From Phaffia rhodozyma (lineage: Eukaryota > Basidiomycota > Tremellomycetes > Cystofilobasidiales > Mrakiaceae), in contig JACGZH010000001.1 in the NCBI GenBank assembly GCA_014706385.1, forward strand, positions 2,341,501-2,405,500: 64,000 nucleotides of DNA, in the 5' to 3' direction. Both the position numbers and the translations under genes were made by a program. Position 1 is the stretch's first letter. Every line of letters begins with the position of its first letter. Shown one piece after another: positions 10,519 to 23,028 of this stretch. The notes under the pieces are model-generated. The model was not told the DNA's origin and did not search any database. It saw nothing but the letters and a program-made list of their open reading frames with translations.

Positions 10519-13150
10519 ATGCTCGCTACCAAGACTTGCGCTCGATCCGGGCTTACTGCTCTCACCGCTCGACAGGGAGCTCAGCGGGGTTAGTGCCTTC
10601 CCTTTCCTCTTCTATCCGTGTTCTTTTCTCGTCCGTTCCCTCTCTCTCATTTCGTTTATAGAACGAAGACCGCAAGAATAGTACGATCAGACTCGTAGAT
10701 CGTAGATAGGACGGAAGGAAACTAGTTTCGATCAGAGCTATATACTCTATGGAACCTAGTCTCGTCACCGTGCCTTAAATCGGGCCGTTAGACAAGAATC
10801 TAGTATCGCTGAGACGGACTGAATCAACGATGGAACAGTGGCGGGAATGTGATGAAGGATATCAGAGTTCCTGATCGATACATACTCCACATTCAATGAG
10901 AAGGTAGAGGTCTCGGAGGCCTTGACTGTGGATCAGCCTGAAGAGCTGGGATAATGTTAATGAACCAACGGAACAGCCAAGTTTCTCTCATCTCGCTCTC
11001 ATTTACAACCTAACGCCATCTAGCAGGACTTCTTCTCTCTTACACCTCGGAAGGAGAAGAACCAATGGTCTGACGCCTGGTTATCTGTTCATCCTTCTCT
11101 AAAGCTGCCTCACTTGCCCGGCCTCTCTCGGTTGCTACTCAGATTCGGTCCCAGTCGACCCTTATCGGCTCCCGATCCAGGCTCTCTTCCGCTTTCGCCG
11201 CTCCTGCAGTCGCTCCTGTGATCACCCGAGGTCAGTGTTGCTCTTTATCATCTTAGTTTTGAGGTGCCCTGCGCTGAATTTCTTTTTGTCTCATGTATAT
11301 CTGTAGAGGCCCAGCGATCTTACGCCGAGTTCTTTTCCCGAGCCAAGCCCCACTTCAAGTAAGTCGCCGACTTGCGTAAGATTTAGCCAGCCTCTTGAAG
11401 ATGGAAAAGTCATTGACCATTCTTTCCTTCGTTAAATCACAGCATCGGTACCATCGGTGTAAGACAATGTTTCTCCATTTCTTGTCAGAAATTGAACTGA
11501 TTCCCTTATTCTTTCCTTGGTCAACCACGATCTAGCACGTCGATCACGGAAGTTAGTCCTTCATTCGCTCCTTTTGTTTGGTAAAGCATCGAGTCCTTTT
11601 CTAACGTGAAGTAAGCTTTGACCTTCAACCCGAATTCATGATTTAGAGACCACTTTGACCGCTGCTATCACCAAGCACCTCGCTGAGAAGTCTGGATCGA
11701 CAAAGTTCATTGATTACTCTCAGATTGACAAGGCGCCTGAAGAGAAGGCTCGAGGAATCACCATCGCTACCTCCCACGTCGAGTACGAGACTGATTTGAG
11801 GCACTACGCCCACATTGATTGCCCCGGTCACGCTGATTGTATGTCAAACATCCAGCGTACTGATAGCACATACGTCAATGCCATGCTGACTCTCTGCGCT
11901 CTCTTATAGACATCAAGAACATGATCACCGGAGCTGCCCAGCTTGATGCCGCAATCATTGTCGTTGCTGCTACCGACGGTCAGATGCCTCAGACTCGAGA
12001 GCATTTGTTGCTCGCCCGACAGGTCGGTATCAAGAAACTCTGCGTTTTCGTCAACAAGGTCGATCAAATTGACGACGAGGAGATGCTCGAGCTTGTCGAC
12101 ATGGAAATGCGAGATTTGCTTTCCCAGTACGGATTCGATGGAGAGAACACCCCGATCATCATGGGAAGTGCGCTTGCCGCGCTTGAGGGCCGAGACCCCA
12201 AGATTGGAGCTGAGAAGGTCGAGGAGCTCATGAAGAACTGTGATGAGTGGCTCGATGCCCCCGTCCGAGATCTTGATAAGCCCTTCTTGTTGCCCGTTGA
12301 GGGTAAGCTTGATCTGGCCTGGGCATTCTGTGGTCTAGAGATAGCAACACTGACCATAGAAATACTTGTGTCGGATAACATCTAGACGTCTTTTCCATTC
12401 CTGGACGAGGAACGGTCGTTACCGGTCGAGTCGAGCGAGGAACCATCCAGAAGGGTGCTGAAATCGAGATTATTGGAAGCGGATCCCGATTTAAGACCAT
12501 CCTTACTGGTATCGAGATGTTCCACAAGGAGCTTGAGCGGGTATTTATTCCTTTCTCTTCAGTATCAGTACATATCTCGTGTTGTTCTTTCCCAAGCAAA
12601 GCTCATCCAACGTATGCGTTTTGTGTGCTTCATAGGGAGAAGCCGGAGACAACATGGGTTGTCTTCTTCGAGGTGTCAAGCGAGAGCAAGTCCAGCGAGG
12701 TCAGGTCATTGTTGTTCCTGGAACCATCGAGTCTGTCAAGAAGTTCCGAGCCTCTCTTTACGTATGTCTTTGTCTTGTCCTCAGCCCTACCATCTAAAAA
12801 CATATCACTGATGATTAGGACATTTGAATCATGTTTTCATCGCGCAGATCCTTACCAAGGAGGAGGGTGGCCGATACACTCCCTTCGTTCAGAAGTACGC
12901 TCCTCAGATGTACTTCCGAACTGCCGATGTGACCTGCCACTTGACCTTCCCTGAGGGAACCGAGTCTCCTGAGGAGAAGATGGTCATGCCTGGAGACAAC
13001 GTTGACATGATCTGTGACCTTACCCATGATACTCCCATGGAGGTTGGATCTCGATTCTCCCTTCGAGAGGGTGGAAAGACCATCGGAACCGGTTTGGTTT
13101 CCGAGATTCTTACCATCACTGATGGAAAGGGCGGATTCCGAAAGCCTTAA
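10519..13150 (+). CDS. TUF1: Mitochondrial translation elongation factor EF-Tu
   Basis: GTPase that delivers aminoacyl-tRNA to the mitochondrial ribosome. Ten exons: 10519-10588, 11105-11230, 11307-11358, 11443-11458, 11536-11551, 11647-11838, 11910-12302, 12386-12540, 12636-12761 and 12848-13150. The first two encode a basic, Ser/Arg/Ala-rich mitochondrial targeting end ([20 protein letters not shown]...). G motifs are all present: GHVDHGKT (split over three exons), [19 protein letters not shown], the V-N-K-V-D specificity motif and G-S-A-L. Domain 2 ([18 protein letters not shown]) and domain 3 ([49 protein letters not shown]) follow. Intron 1, about 516 nt, is far longer than the other introns of this gene. 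Bacterial-type EF-Tu signatures separate it from cytosolic EF-1 alpha. Confidence 0.97.
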
Positions 13151-13489
13151 TAAAGGTTGGTCGTGGTTCCTTGTTCATCAATCTTAAAACGGAAGGACAC
13201 ATCCCTGCGCTGTCTACTCTCCAGCCATCACCCCTCTTTTCTCCTTTCTTCTGTCCATCGGCATTGTTTATGTATGTCGCTTCCATAATGAATGAATGAA
13301 GCGCTTTCAGATCCTTTTCCTTGTCAGACGAGAACAAACCATATGGATTGTCGCATCCATCGGTCGTTATAATCGAGCAAGCGTCCATTACCGAGTATCA
13401 GATATATAACAGAAGTGATCCACTACCCAGCAGAGAAAGATATTAACCGGATCTCATAAGGCAAGAGCAAGATGATACAGTCCATGTGA

Positions 13490-16133
13490 CTACGAAACAT
13501 GCGCACTCAGCTGACCTTCCCATTTTGACCCTTCTTCCTCCTCATCATCACTTACACTTCCAACCTCCCACTTTGCCCCACTAGCTAATTCATCCTCTCT
13601 CTTCTGCGTCGACTGACGTTTGAACCGATCATCAGAATCCTCCTCCTCAGCATCCTCTTCAGCGTCAAACAACGCACGCCGTTCTTCGATTCCATGGCTT
13701 TCAGTTCGAGTTCGACCATGATCCGGATGCTCAATAGCATTCAAATGCCGTTCATGGTCTTCCTGGACGTCTGCGCTAGGAGTTTCAAGCACAGGTTCCT
13801 TCTTGATAGAGGACAGAAGAACCTGAAGAGAGCAAGAGCCGTAACGTACCGTCATATCAAACCAGTATCAGCCAAGAAGAAAGAAAGCAGAACGGAGGTA
13901 GAACAAACTAACCACTCCGCTCAACAAAACAGTTACTCCGACCGCAATACAGAACAACACCGTCCAACTGTATGCACCAACTTGGTCCAAGAAGACCATC
14001 GAGTTAACAAAGCCAAGGAGAGTGTATCCAGCCTACCATGCGCGACCCCATCAAGCAAGCCAAAGAGAACATGAACAACGAAACAGAAACGTAGTTTTAA
14101 CAACATAAAGTTTGAGGAGCGATGAGAAAGTAGCACAACTCACGTAGAATACAGGAACGACTAGTGTAGAATCATAAGCTCTGGTTTTTCGTGATATAGG
14201 TAGTCAGGCCAAGGTCTGAGCATAGATGTGATGAGGACGATACAGAGACAAACTTTAAACCTCTGTTTAGAGCAATCATCTGGAGCACAGCACTTAATGC
14301 GAGGAAAGCAATCATTATCATGGGTAAAAAGTGGATGTACTACAAGCAAGAAGAGAGCAATATGACCATTTCCTGACATCAACTTAAATACAAGGGTTCA
14401 AGCGAGATACAACATGACATAGAAAGACTCACAACGTTTCCTTCTCCCATCCCGATCATCACGGTGGCCTTAGCAAACACTAGACTCGCACCAGCCATTG
14501 CTCCCCCCACGCTCGCCCACCCAATTCCGGTACAGAACGCTAAATGTTTCTCAGAAGATCTCCCCAACAACACTGATAATTTGACTGAAAGGAATCGTTG
14601 CGCTGATTTATGATACGCCTGGACAGGATGGAAAAACTTGGGAATATGCTTGTGCGGTCCTGTCTGCTCATCGCACACCCCATAGACGTGCATTCATGAT
14701 TTAGAGAAGGTAAGGCAAACAGTATGGCATTCACTTGTTAGCATGAGAAAGAGACATAACACACCGATAGATGCTGCTCGATCTCATCCTCGTTACTTGT
14801 TTGGTTTCTCAAGATGAGAGCGAGCATATGCACAGTTTCCCATGCGCTAAACAGGACTAATATCTGTAGAAAGAAGTAGAAAAGGAATCCTCCTCGACCC
14901 CAAAGCACATACAGTCTATCAAGCTTTGAAGCCGTATACGTAGATCAAAGATACTGTCAATGAACACATTGTCAATCAGGATGAAAATACTTGTATATTG
15001 TACGAACTGAAAGAGTATTGGAGAGCCCGGAATTAATGCTGGCAAAAACAAGGATCAAAATGACTCCTGTAATAATAAGCATTGTGCCATGTATGTCTTT
15101 CTGTGTGACCGCTGAGAAGATCCATATGCGTAGGATAACGATGTTAGTTCACACTTCAACTTCAAGCGAACATCAAACATGAGGAGTAACTCACGAGTGC
15201 CAACCTAGATATTCCGAATACAAAATAGAATATCCGAGGGCCTCAGCGTTCTTCTTCTTTTGTTAACTTGATAGGTTTGGGATAATGAACCAATAACACA
15301 GATATCTCACCAGCCATCTTGCGAACAAGAAGTTGAACACGAGCGAGCTACTTCCTAACGGGGCTACGAACTCAGCTCGCAAGTATCTCAGAGCCAACGT
15401 GGATCCCACCAACTGCGATATCACATCTGTTCCTCAAACCTCTTAATTCAGCTTTGTCTGAAGTCGTTTTTCCGTCCTTACAGATAGAGAGATAGAACCT
15501 ACAAGATCCAAAACCTAGCAGCCAAGTCGGGCGCAGCCACTCGGGACGTTTCTGACCGGACGGTATCAGGGCCGTCTTGATCTGCCATGACGAGCGAAAG
15601 AAAGTTGCCACGAGCATCCAACAAGGAGCACCATTAGCAACGAACAAGTATGACCCTCTACTATGAGTTCTGTTTGATTCATGGCCATGCCTCTCGTATA
15701 CTTGATTATCTCGTCCTGCCAGAACAAAGTTACGGAATGGATACTTACATGATCGAGCTTCATCATATTTAATCCGAAAGAGTTCATCACGCTAGCGAGA
15801 GTTATGACCAATAGTCCCAGAATGAAATTGGCCTGGTTGTTATGATCGATGATCACACAGAAAGTGTTAATGTACTAGTCCTTCAACAGGTGAAGTTTGA
15901 AGATAGTATATATTCACCAAGGGGTTCCCCGGAAGAACATCTAATCTGTCATTGGAAACCGTCGATGTTGCCGAAGGACTAGCAGTCAGGGTACGGCTGA
16001 GTACGATAGTCGTAGCGAGACTTGATAATGTCATTGTCGGCGTAGATAGAGACGAAGGTGATACTGAAGTGTTCATATCTGGATGGAGAGAAGTATTGTG
16101 GACGGCGAGCAGGATAATCTCCAATGACCACAA
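13490..16133 (-). CDS. NIPA/DUF803 family magnesium transporter-like protein
   Basis: Multi-pass membrane protein of the NIPA family (proposed Mg2+ transporters, drug/metabolite transporter fold). Two in-frame starts exist, 16133 (MWSLEIILLAVHNTS) and 16076 (MNTSVSPSS); the first adds a short hydrophobic lead. A Ser/Thr-rich end is followed by TM blocks: ANFILGLLVITLASVMNSFG, LRPTWLLGFGS, VGSTLALRYLRAEFVAPLGS, SSLVFNFLFARWLVG, TPVTQKDIHGTMLIITGVIL, GGFLFYFFLQILVLFSAWET, GIGWASVGGAMAGASLVFAK, FLPMIMIAFLALSAVLQMIA, YDSTLVVPVFY, LLGFVNSMVFLDQV and SWTVLFCIAVGVTVLL. The cytosolic tail (13490-13830) is acidic and ends QLSAHVS. A 10-nt exon (the V-G-T-P turn, near 15204-15213) is required for frame. 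The 3' end converges on EF-Tu. Confidence 0.85.
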
Positions 16134-16541
16134 GATCAGTCAAGAGCGGTAAGACAGGTAGAACACTCTTGCTTTCCTCTACGACTCTAATTGCTTTGCC
16201 GCTTAAACTACTACGTCTCGAGCAGGAAAGACACTCTCTGAATGAGAACAAGTGAACTGGACTTATTACGGTGTTTGAAGAAGCGAGCTAAAGTGGATTG
16301 GAGGAGATCTAGAATAGTATGATGGCTGGTAATAAGATCTCAAAACGCTGCTGCATTGAGTCTGTATATAAGTGAGACGTTATCTGACATTTGGTGTTAT
16401 CACCATGTTTGCTCTCTTTCCAAGCACAAAACAACATTGCTATCCTCTGTCTTGTGTCTACATGTGATGGTATCATTGTATTTAAGCAGGGTATAAGAGT
16501 GAAGTCCGGTCTAACAATCTTCGCCGACCATATCAGATCGA

Positions 16542-19500
16542 TCATGAGATCAACTTGGCATATGTGGCTGGACGAAAGTATCGTTGAGTGATCCTAACCA
16601 TGTATAATGGTAGAGAACTAGAACGAGATAGTGTCGACTCGATACTGGCGTGAGCTATGGAAACTTCAAGTAGAACGACTCAATGAATGACATGAGACTC
16701 ACCTAACTGCTACAATCATGGCCACCTTCCAAATGAAACGAACGGAGAGCACAAAATTAAGATCTGTGCAGATATCAGAATCTAACGTTCATCAGTTGTT
16801 CGTTCCGATGTGCGAAGTATCAAATTGAGACTGACTGAAGTATTCAGGCAAGAACGCCATGGAAATTCCGTAAAAGAGGAGTGTAACAATCAAGGAGACC
16901 GCCATGTAAAAATGCCTTTTAAAAAGTAAAGGAGTGAGTTAATTGGGCAGCATAATGATGACCGACAGAACATCGATCTTACCACGTGGTGATTTCCAAA
17001 GCCACCATGATTAGCTCGTTCAGAATTAATGCAGTGAACGAGATGGCGACGATGTTTAGGAAGTCGGTTTCGAACAGAAGTAGCGACATAATCATGATCG
17101 CGCCGCCTGGACCAACACAAGAGGTCAAAATTTTATTCCATGACAGGTACTTAAGAGGTTGACAAAAAGATTAGCATACCCTGATAGACTGATATGAGTG
17201 TCCAAGCGAAGAAGGTTTTGTAAGAGAGTGAACGTCCCTGTTCAATACGAGTGGACCAGGCACAAAGTCAGTCAAGGTTATAGCGAAACAAAGAGCATCA
17301 ACATTTTACCTTGGTGAGTTCCTTGTAAAGCTCAGGGTACAGTAAAGCCACGTCTTCGTTGACATCTCGATCGAGAACAAGAGAGAACACCGGTGCCATC
17401 GTATACACGGTGGCATACCCGACCTGAAGCCAACCTTGATACAAAGCGATGGGGGCAAAGAAGAAAATAGCAGAAAAGACGGCTTGCATGACTGTGTATA
17501 CAATGAGTGTAAGACTCAATCGCACATACATGATGCTTAACGCACTACGAGTGAACTCACCAGAAATGATTAGTCCTCGGTGGATAACAAATTGAGCCAA
17601 TTTGGCCGATCGTTTGTAAGAGTTTCTTCCATGCCAAACGAGAAGCTTGGTCAGGTAACTAAACTGGTTGATTGAGAAGTCGGCGGCCAACGATGCTTGT
17701 TTCCCTTCTTTTCCGACAATACCCACCCCTGTGATGATAATGATTACGAACGTCAGCTCACAGACTTAAGAGAGGACATGCTATGATAGTATATAAAGGA
17801 TCTACATACCAACATCAGCTGCCTGGATCATGCTCACATCATTTCCTCCATCTCCGATACAACAGACTCTTTTCTTAGTGTGGTGTCGGATCAAACGCGC
17901 TACATCCGCCTTCTGAGTAGGTGAACATCGACAGGCAGCGACGCATGAGAGCTGAGTTGCCAGCTCGATAAACTCATCCTTGTAAAGATCGAGACAAAGC
18001 TGTAATGACTCTCCATCGATAACTAGACAACAGTCCAGTTTGCTTCGGATGAAATCCAATTGATATTGTGCCTCTTCAGCAGTCCGTACTAGTGGGTTTT
18101 GTACAAGTTTGTTAGTAAAACCTTCGAATAGCACGTATGTGTTCAAATCGGGAGAAGAAACGCTCACGTTTAGCAACCTGGTGTATATATTGTCCTCGAG
18201 AGACAAGTTTAGTTGAGATGGCAATACAGGTAGCTGTTTCGATCTTGTCACCCGTCAACATCCAAATCTTTATACCAGCATTTCGAAGCAACTCCAGTGT
18301 AGGTCGGACGTCCTCTTGAAGCTTATCTTCAACTCCTGTTAGAGCCAACAACTCAAGATCTCGCTCCAGATCTTCCACCACTCTAGTCATGGCCTCATTT
18401 CTACCTTCGGTCTGCGTTCGAGCAACGTGATACCTACGGTCAAAGTCTTTGTATGCCGCCTCTGAAAGTTTCTTCTTTCCAACCACGAGCGTTCGCAAGC
18501 CCTCCCGAGCCATGTTTCCACACTCTTCTTCCAGCCAGTCATTCTTCTGAACAATCTTTGCCATAACTACATCCGCACCTTTCTGATAGAAGGTTGTCTC
18601 GCCTTGATCATCCCGAACGATAATTCCCATTCGCTTGGACTCCGAAGTGAAAGGGAAGATATCAAGGATGTTAAACCTTTTGGTAGAGCCGTCAGGAATG
18701 CGAACCGTCATAGATGTCCGTTCTCGCGATATGAGAGACAGGCCAATAGATTCGGTCCATTTCACGATAGCGACTTCGTCGGGAGACGATGCTTGGTATG
18801 TGATTTCGCCATCGCCTTCGACAGGAGTAACCTTTGAAGACGAGCCTATGATAATCAGACACGAACCTAGCCAAAACCAAATGTAGAGGATAGCACTCAC
18901 ATTATGGCAGACAGCTAATGCTAAAACGGCGTCGTTCACCTTCGAGGCCATGTCTCTCCTGCCTCTAGAAGCTAATACAGCACCGGTCACTAACCCGGAC
19001 CCATGCCTCGCGTGTGTACCTAGATGACGTACAACGAATACAGTCAGATATGGCTTTGTTAAACCCGCCAAAGAATTTCAGAAACATGGTAGTTGTGTTG
19101 CAACTTACCACCGAAAGAGATTGCCAACTGATGCGCCACCTCGTTCATCGAGTCATACCCATAGGACATCGTTCCTAGATGAAGCTTCTTCATTTCCATT
19201 TCTATCAATGTGCAGAATGCACGGACAACAGACGTTGACCGGATGAAAGTCAATGAGTGAACGAAAAGAAAACCATAGAGAAAAAGCTACACAAACCATT
19301 CTGAGTCAATGTCCCAGTTTTATCGCTAAGTAGGTACTCTATTCTGCCAAGTTCTTCGGGTAACGTTGAAGTTCGGACAATAGTCCCAGGGATTTCTGGA
19401 TCAGTTTGAATGTTATGGGCATATACTGTTTTGCCCATGTCAAGATTGACTCGCAAGCTGTGGAAACGTTACAAAAGCTCAGTTCTTAGTACCTAAGATT

Positions 19501-21275
19501 GTGGATACTGACATTACAAAAGAGCAGATTACTGACCTGATAGGAATGATAGAGGAGAACAAGATCAAGAATCGGAACACGTATATGTACCATTGACCTC
19601 TGAATCCGTTCAAAGCCACCAACAAGACGGATAAGACGAAGGTCACAGCACACAGAATCTATCCGGGTGTATACACCAGCTGTCAGTACCACGAGTTGTA
19701 TTTATACACAAGAGATACATGAAGATATCTAACCTTAGCCATCCGGTTGATCTCTAAATCCAATAGCCCAACTTTTGTCTCAGACTTTGACGTGTTCATC
19801 ACCGCCCTTGTTTCTTCCCCTGTGTACACTACAAATCCTACTGCAGATCCTGCAGCAAGCACTGTATTAGCCCACAGAATATTCTCGGCCGTCAACGGGT
19901 CAACCTTTGGAGGCTGAGACGTGGTTAGGAGGGATGCTTGAGGAGAGGACGAAGTTGGGACTGCTCTGTCTGACGTTTCATCAAACGGAGAGTGCGACAC
20001 CGTTCCAACGAAGGTGTGGATATCTTTGATAGGTGGATCGGCTGAGGTTGAAAAGTTAACATAATTAGGTATCAACTTTTGAAATATGAAGAGTGGTGTT
20101 GTCGAAGCGAAACACTCACCATAAACGTCTCCTTGGACCGCTAGAAGCTCTTTATCCGTCATGGACTGGAAGCTTGCGACCGCAACTCTGAGCTTCCAGT
20201 CAGTCTCCCCGTCTAATTGGTCTGTTCTGACGAATGCAGTACCACTCTTGTCGCTTGTTCTTAGCAGAACCATATCTGCCGGAACTCTCTGATTTTTCTC
20301 CAAGACGACGAGATCACCGACCTGAAGCCTCGATGATGGAACTGCTCTTGTCGGAGGGATGGTTGATGGACCTGTGTTCCGATCTAGAATAAGATATCGG
20401 GCCGAATTGGCCTCTGTGTCTCGCAAGTGTCGAAGGTAGTCGTCGAAGGCCTCCTTTCCCATCGTGACTGCTAATACGAACGCCAACGGAGCAACGTATG
20501 TCACGATGAAGCCTGCATAATTCGCGAGTATAAACCAGAGATCAGCGTTAAGATTGAACCCATATAAGATGTAGACTAAAAACGTTCAACCAACCAATCT
20601 TCAATGCAGGAATAAATTGGCTGAGCGCGACCAAAAGGAAGTATAAATTGAAGAAGAACTTGAATTGCTCGTAAAAGACAAGAGGGAGGAAAGATGCAAT
20701 GTTATATTTCTGGTTGCGGATGAGGTTTGCCGGAAAGCTGCTCTTGAACTTGCCTATGTCGATTGGATGAAGTCACGAAGATTGAAGTTGTATCAGCCAA
20801 AATTCCAAACAGGAGAGGCGAAAACGTTATCAACGTACTCGATGCATGAAACGAGATTGTTCGCGATGCGTCTCGAGATACTTTCTTCATTTTTGACCGG
20901 ATGGTCTGAAACATAAGAAACATAAGAGAATAAATATTATTATAAGGCGTTCGATTATAGATGGATCGTGCTTACCTTCATATCGATCTCATCACCTGGC
21001 ATTCTTTCTTCCGACGTTCTACCCATCTCCAAGTCCCCCTCACCATGATCCCTAGCTACTCCATCAAGCAAGGCCTGTTCCTCCTCATCTCCTCCGTCGT
21101 TATCTCGATTCGATCGATTCCATCCATAAGTTGACTTGAGGTTCCCGCCGAGTGATTTAGAGCTCGAAGAAGGGGCTGATGCTGGTGATGGTCGCATGGA
21201 TGACGGACGAGTGGCTCGTAGCGGAAGTTGCCGAAGAGGTATTCTGGGATCAGGGTTGCTATTTAGGCGGGGCAT
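16542..21275 (-). CDS. NEO1: P4-type ATPase, Neo1/ATP9 class phospholipid flippase
   Basis: Catalytic flippase of Golgi/endosomal membranes; the Neo1 class works without a Cdc50 partner in yeast. The start at 21275 ([16 protein letters not shown]) begins a long disordered cytosolic end. Motifs then appear in order: [20 protein letters not shown] and [18 protein letters not shown] (TM1-2), [50 protein letters not shown] (the D-G-E-T of the A domain), [13 protein letters not shown] (phosphorylated Asp; the exon junction falls inside QNEM at about 19300), [24 protein letters not shown] (nucleotide binding), [28 protein letters not shown], then the C-terminal TMs. The end [20 protein letters not shown]...KLIS with the stop at 16542-16544 matches the Neo1 tail. 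All catalytic residues seen are intact. Confidence 0.95.
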
Positions 21276-21702
21276 CCCTAATCTGCAAAGTTCAAGCTCG
21301 AGTAAGTTCCTTGAGTAAATCGTCTAGTGGGCAGGACAAGAGCTCACAACACAGATAAACAAGAAGTAAATCCGCAGAGAACAAGAATGAGCTCGACGTC
21401 AGATGAGTGATGGTGGAGGGTTATCAACGACTAATGAATGGTTAAAGGTCGTGCTCGCCTCGTCACAGCTTTCCATTCGATTAGGAAAGACTCCTTAAAC
21501 ATTGTAGTGTTGCACAGCCTTGATCGTAATGAGAGACGACAGCATACCAAAACAACATCTTCCTCCTTTCTCTTCTTTCACTCCCACTCATCCATCTTAC
21601 ATTCTTCAGCGTTGCGGCTCACGGATTATCGCTTCCCGCTCAGCCTCCCCTCAGCTTTCTAGCTCTAGAAGCTCATAGACCCGTCTAAATTATCATTTTC
21701 CA
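21276..21702. promoter_or_regulatory. Shared divergent promoter, NEO1 / FAD1
   Basis: About 430 bp between the divergent start codons. The FAD1 side has a CT-rich tract (21560-21660) directly upstream of its start. No individual factor sites are claimed. Confidence 0.4.
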
Positions 21703-23028
21703 ATGATGTCTCCTTCGCCTATAAAAGTGCATTTGTCGGACGATCTCAGCTTTATCACTCGTACCTCGACCCCTCCGATCTCATCTCAGAGAAGAACCGA
21801 ACTGATCAACAAAGTGAACGAAGCGCACTCGGTCATCAGAGATGCACTAGACACATTTGGGTAAGCCCGTGATTTTTTTCCATCTCTTAGTTATGAGAAG
21901 AGGCGGCTGATCCACCCCTGCGTTGACCTCAACCATCGCTCGATCGTCTTTATTGGGAGTTAGTCTGGATGCTCTCGCCTTGAGCTTCAACGGCGGAAAA
22001 GATTGTGAGTTGCGTTTATCTTCACGAGCCGTCCTGGTCATCAACATACTAAGTCCTGTTTGCCTCATTAATAGGTACACTTCTTCTTCATCTACTTTAT
22101 AACGTGTTATCAAGTCCACTCTCGAGTCCACCCTCTCATCCTCCCGTTCGAGCCCCGACGTCTTCCTCTCCCTCAGCCCTTCCACGCATCAAGTCCGTAT
22201 ATATCACATTGCCAGCGCCGTTTCCCGAAGTAGAGAAATTTGTCGATTACTCCGTGAAAGCATACGGTCTGGATTTAGTTAGGATAAGTGGAGGAATGAA
22301 GGCTGCTCTTGGTGTCTATCTGGGTGAGGGAGACAATCGAAATGGCGAGCCTGATTGGGGAAGAGGCAAAGGCGTAAAAGGAGTTCTAGTTGGAACCAGA
22401 CGAGGGGATCCGCATGGTTGTCAGTTCTCATCAGTTTTTACGCTCAATAAGCTTTGAACCCTTACCTCAAGATGTTCTTTTTGCTCTACCAGCATCACTA
22501 TCTTTGACCCAGCCGACCGATCCGACCTGGCCATCATTTCTTCGCATACATCCAATATTGAACTGGTCGTATAGGGATGTGTGGGACTACTTGCGAGAAT
22601 ATCATGTTCCATGGTGTGTTCTATATGATGAAGGGTACGTCTTTCGCTCCTCCCTCTCGATATAAATGTTTGGCTTCGATTCACTACATGTCTGTCTTGA
22701 GTGTCAATATCTACATCAAACGCCTCTTCGGATTTATTACGCTTACTTGTGTTTTCCACTCACTCACTCACCCCTCTCTTCTAGCTATACCTCCCTTGGA
22801 TCTCTTGTCAATACTCATCCCAATCCTTCTCTCTTAATTCCGACTACCTCTCGACAACACTCTCCCTCGCGTAAACCAAATAACCCAACAACGGAGCGTG
22901 AAAAGCAGTCGTCAGTTCGTCGCGGGGCGATGTATAGCCCTGCATGGATGTTGGAGGATGAAAGTTTAGAACGAGCCGGAAGGGGAGATTCTGCGAGTAC
23001 GGTTTCAAGTAAACAAGAAGCAGCATGA
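21703..23028 (+). CDS. FAD1: FAD synthetase (FMN adenylyltransferase)
   Basis: Makes FAD from FMN and ATP; PAPS-reductase-like fold. Exons: 21703-21860, 21964-22004, 22075-22416, 22493-22634 and 22785-23028, all joining in phase. Key blocks: [20 protein letters not shown] (the nucleotide-binding SFNGGKDCT loop), [52 protein letters not shown], and [24 protein letters not shown]. The last block before the Arg-rich tail is the family C-terminal signature. Oddities: a low-complexity Pro/Ser insertion ([19 protein letters not shown]) after the first strand, and a polar C-terminal extension past the usual end. Two adjacent ATGs (21703, 21706) could both start translation. Confidence 0.95.
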
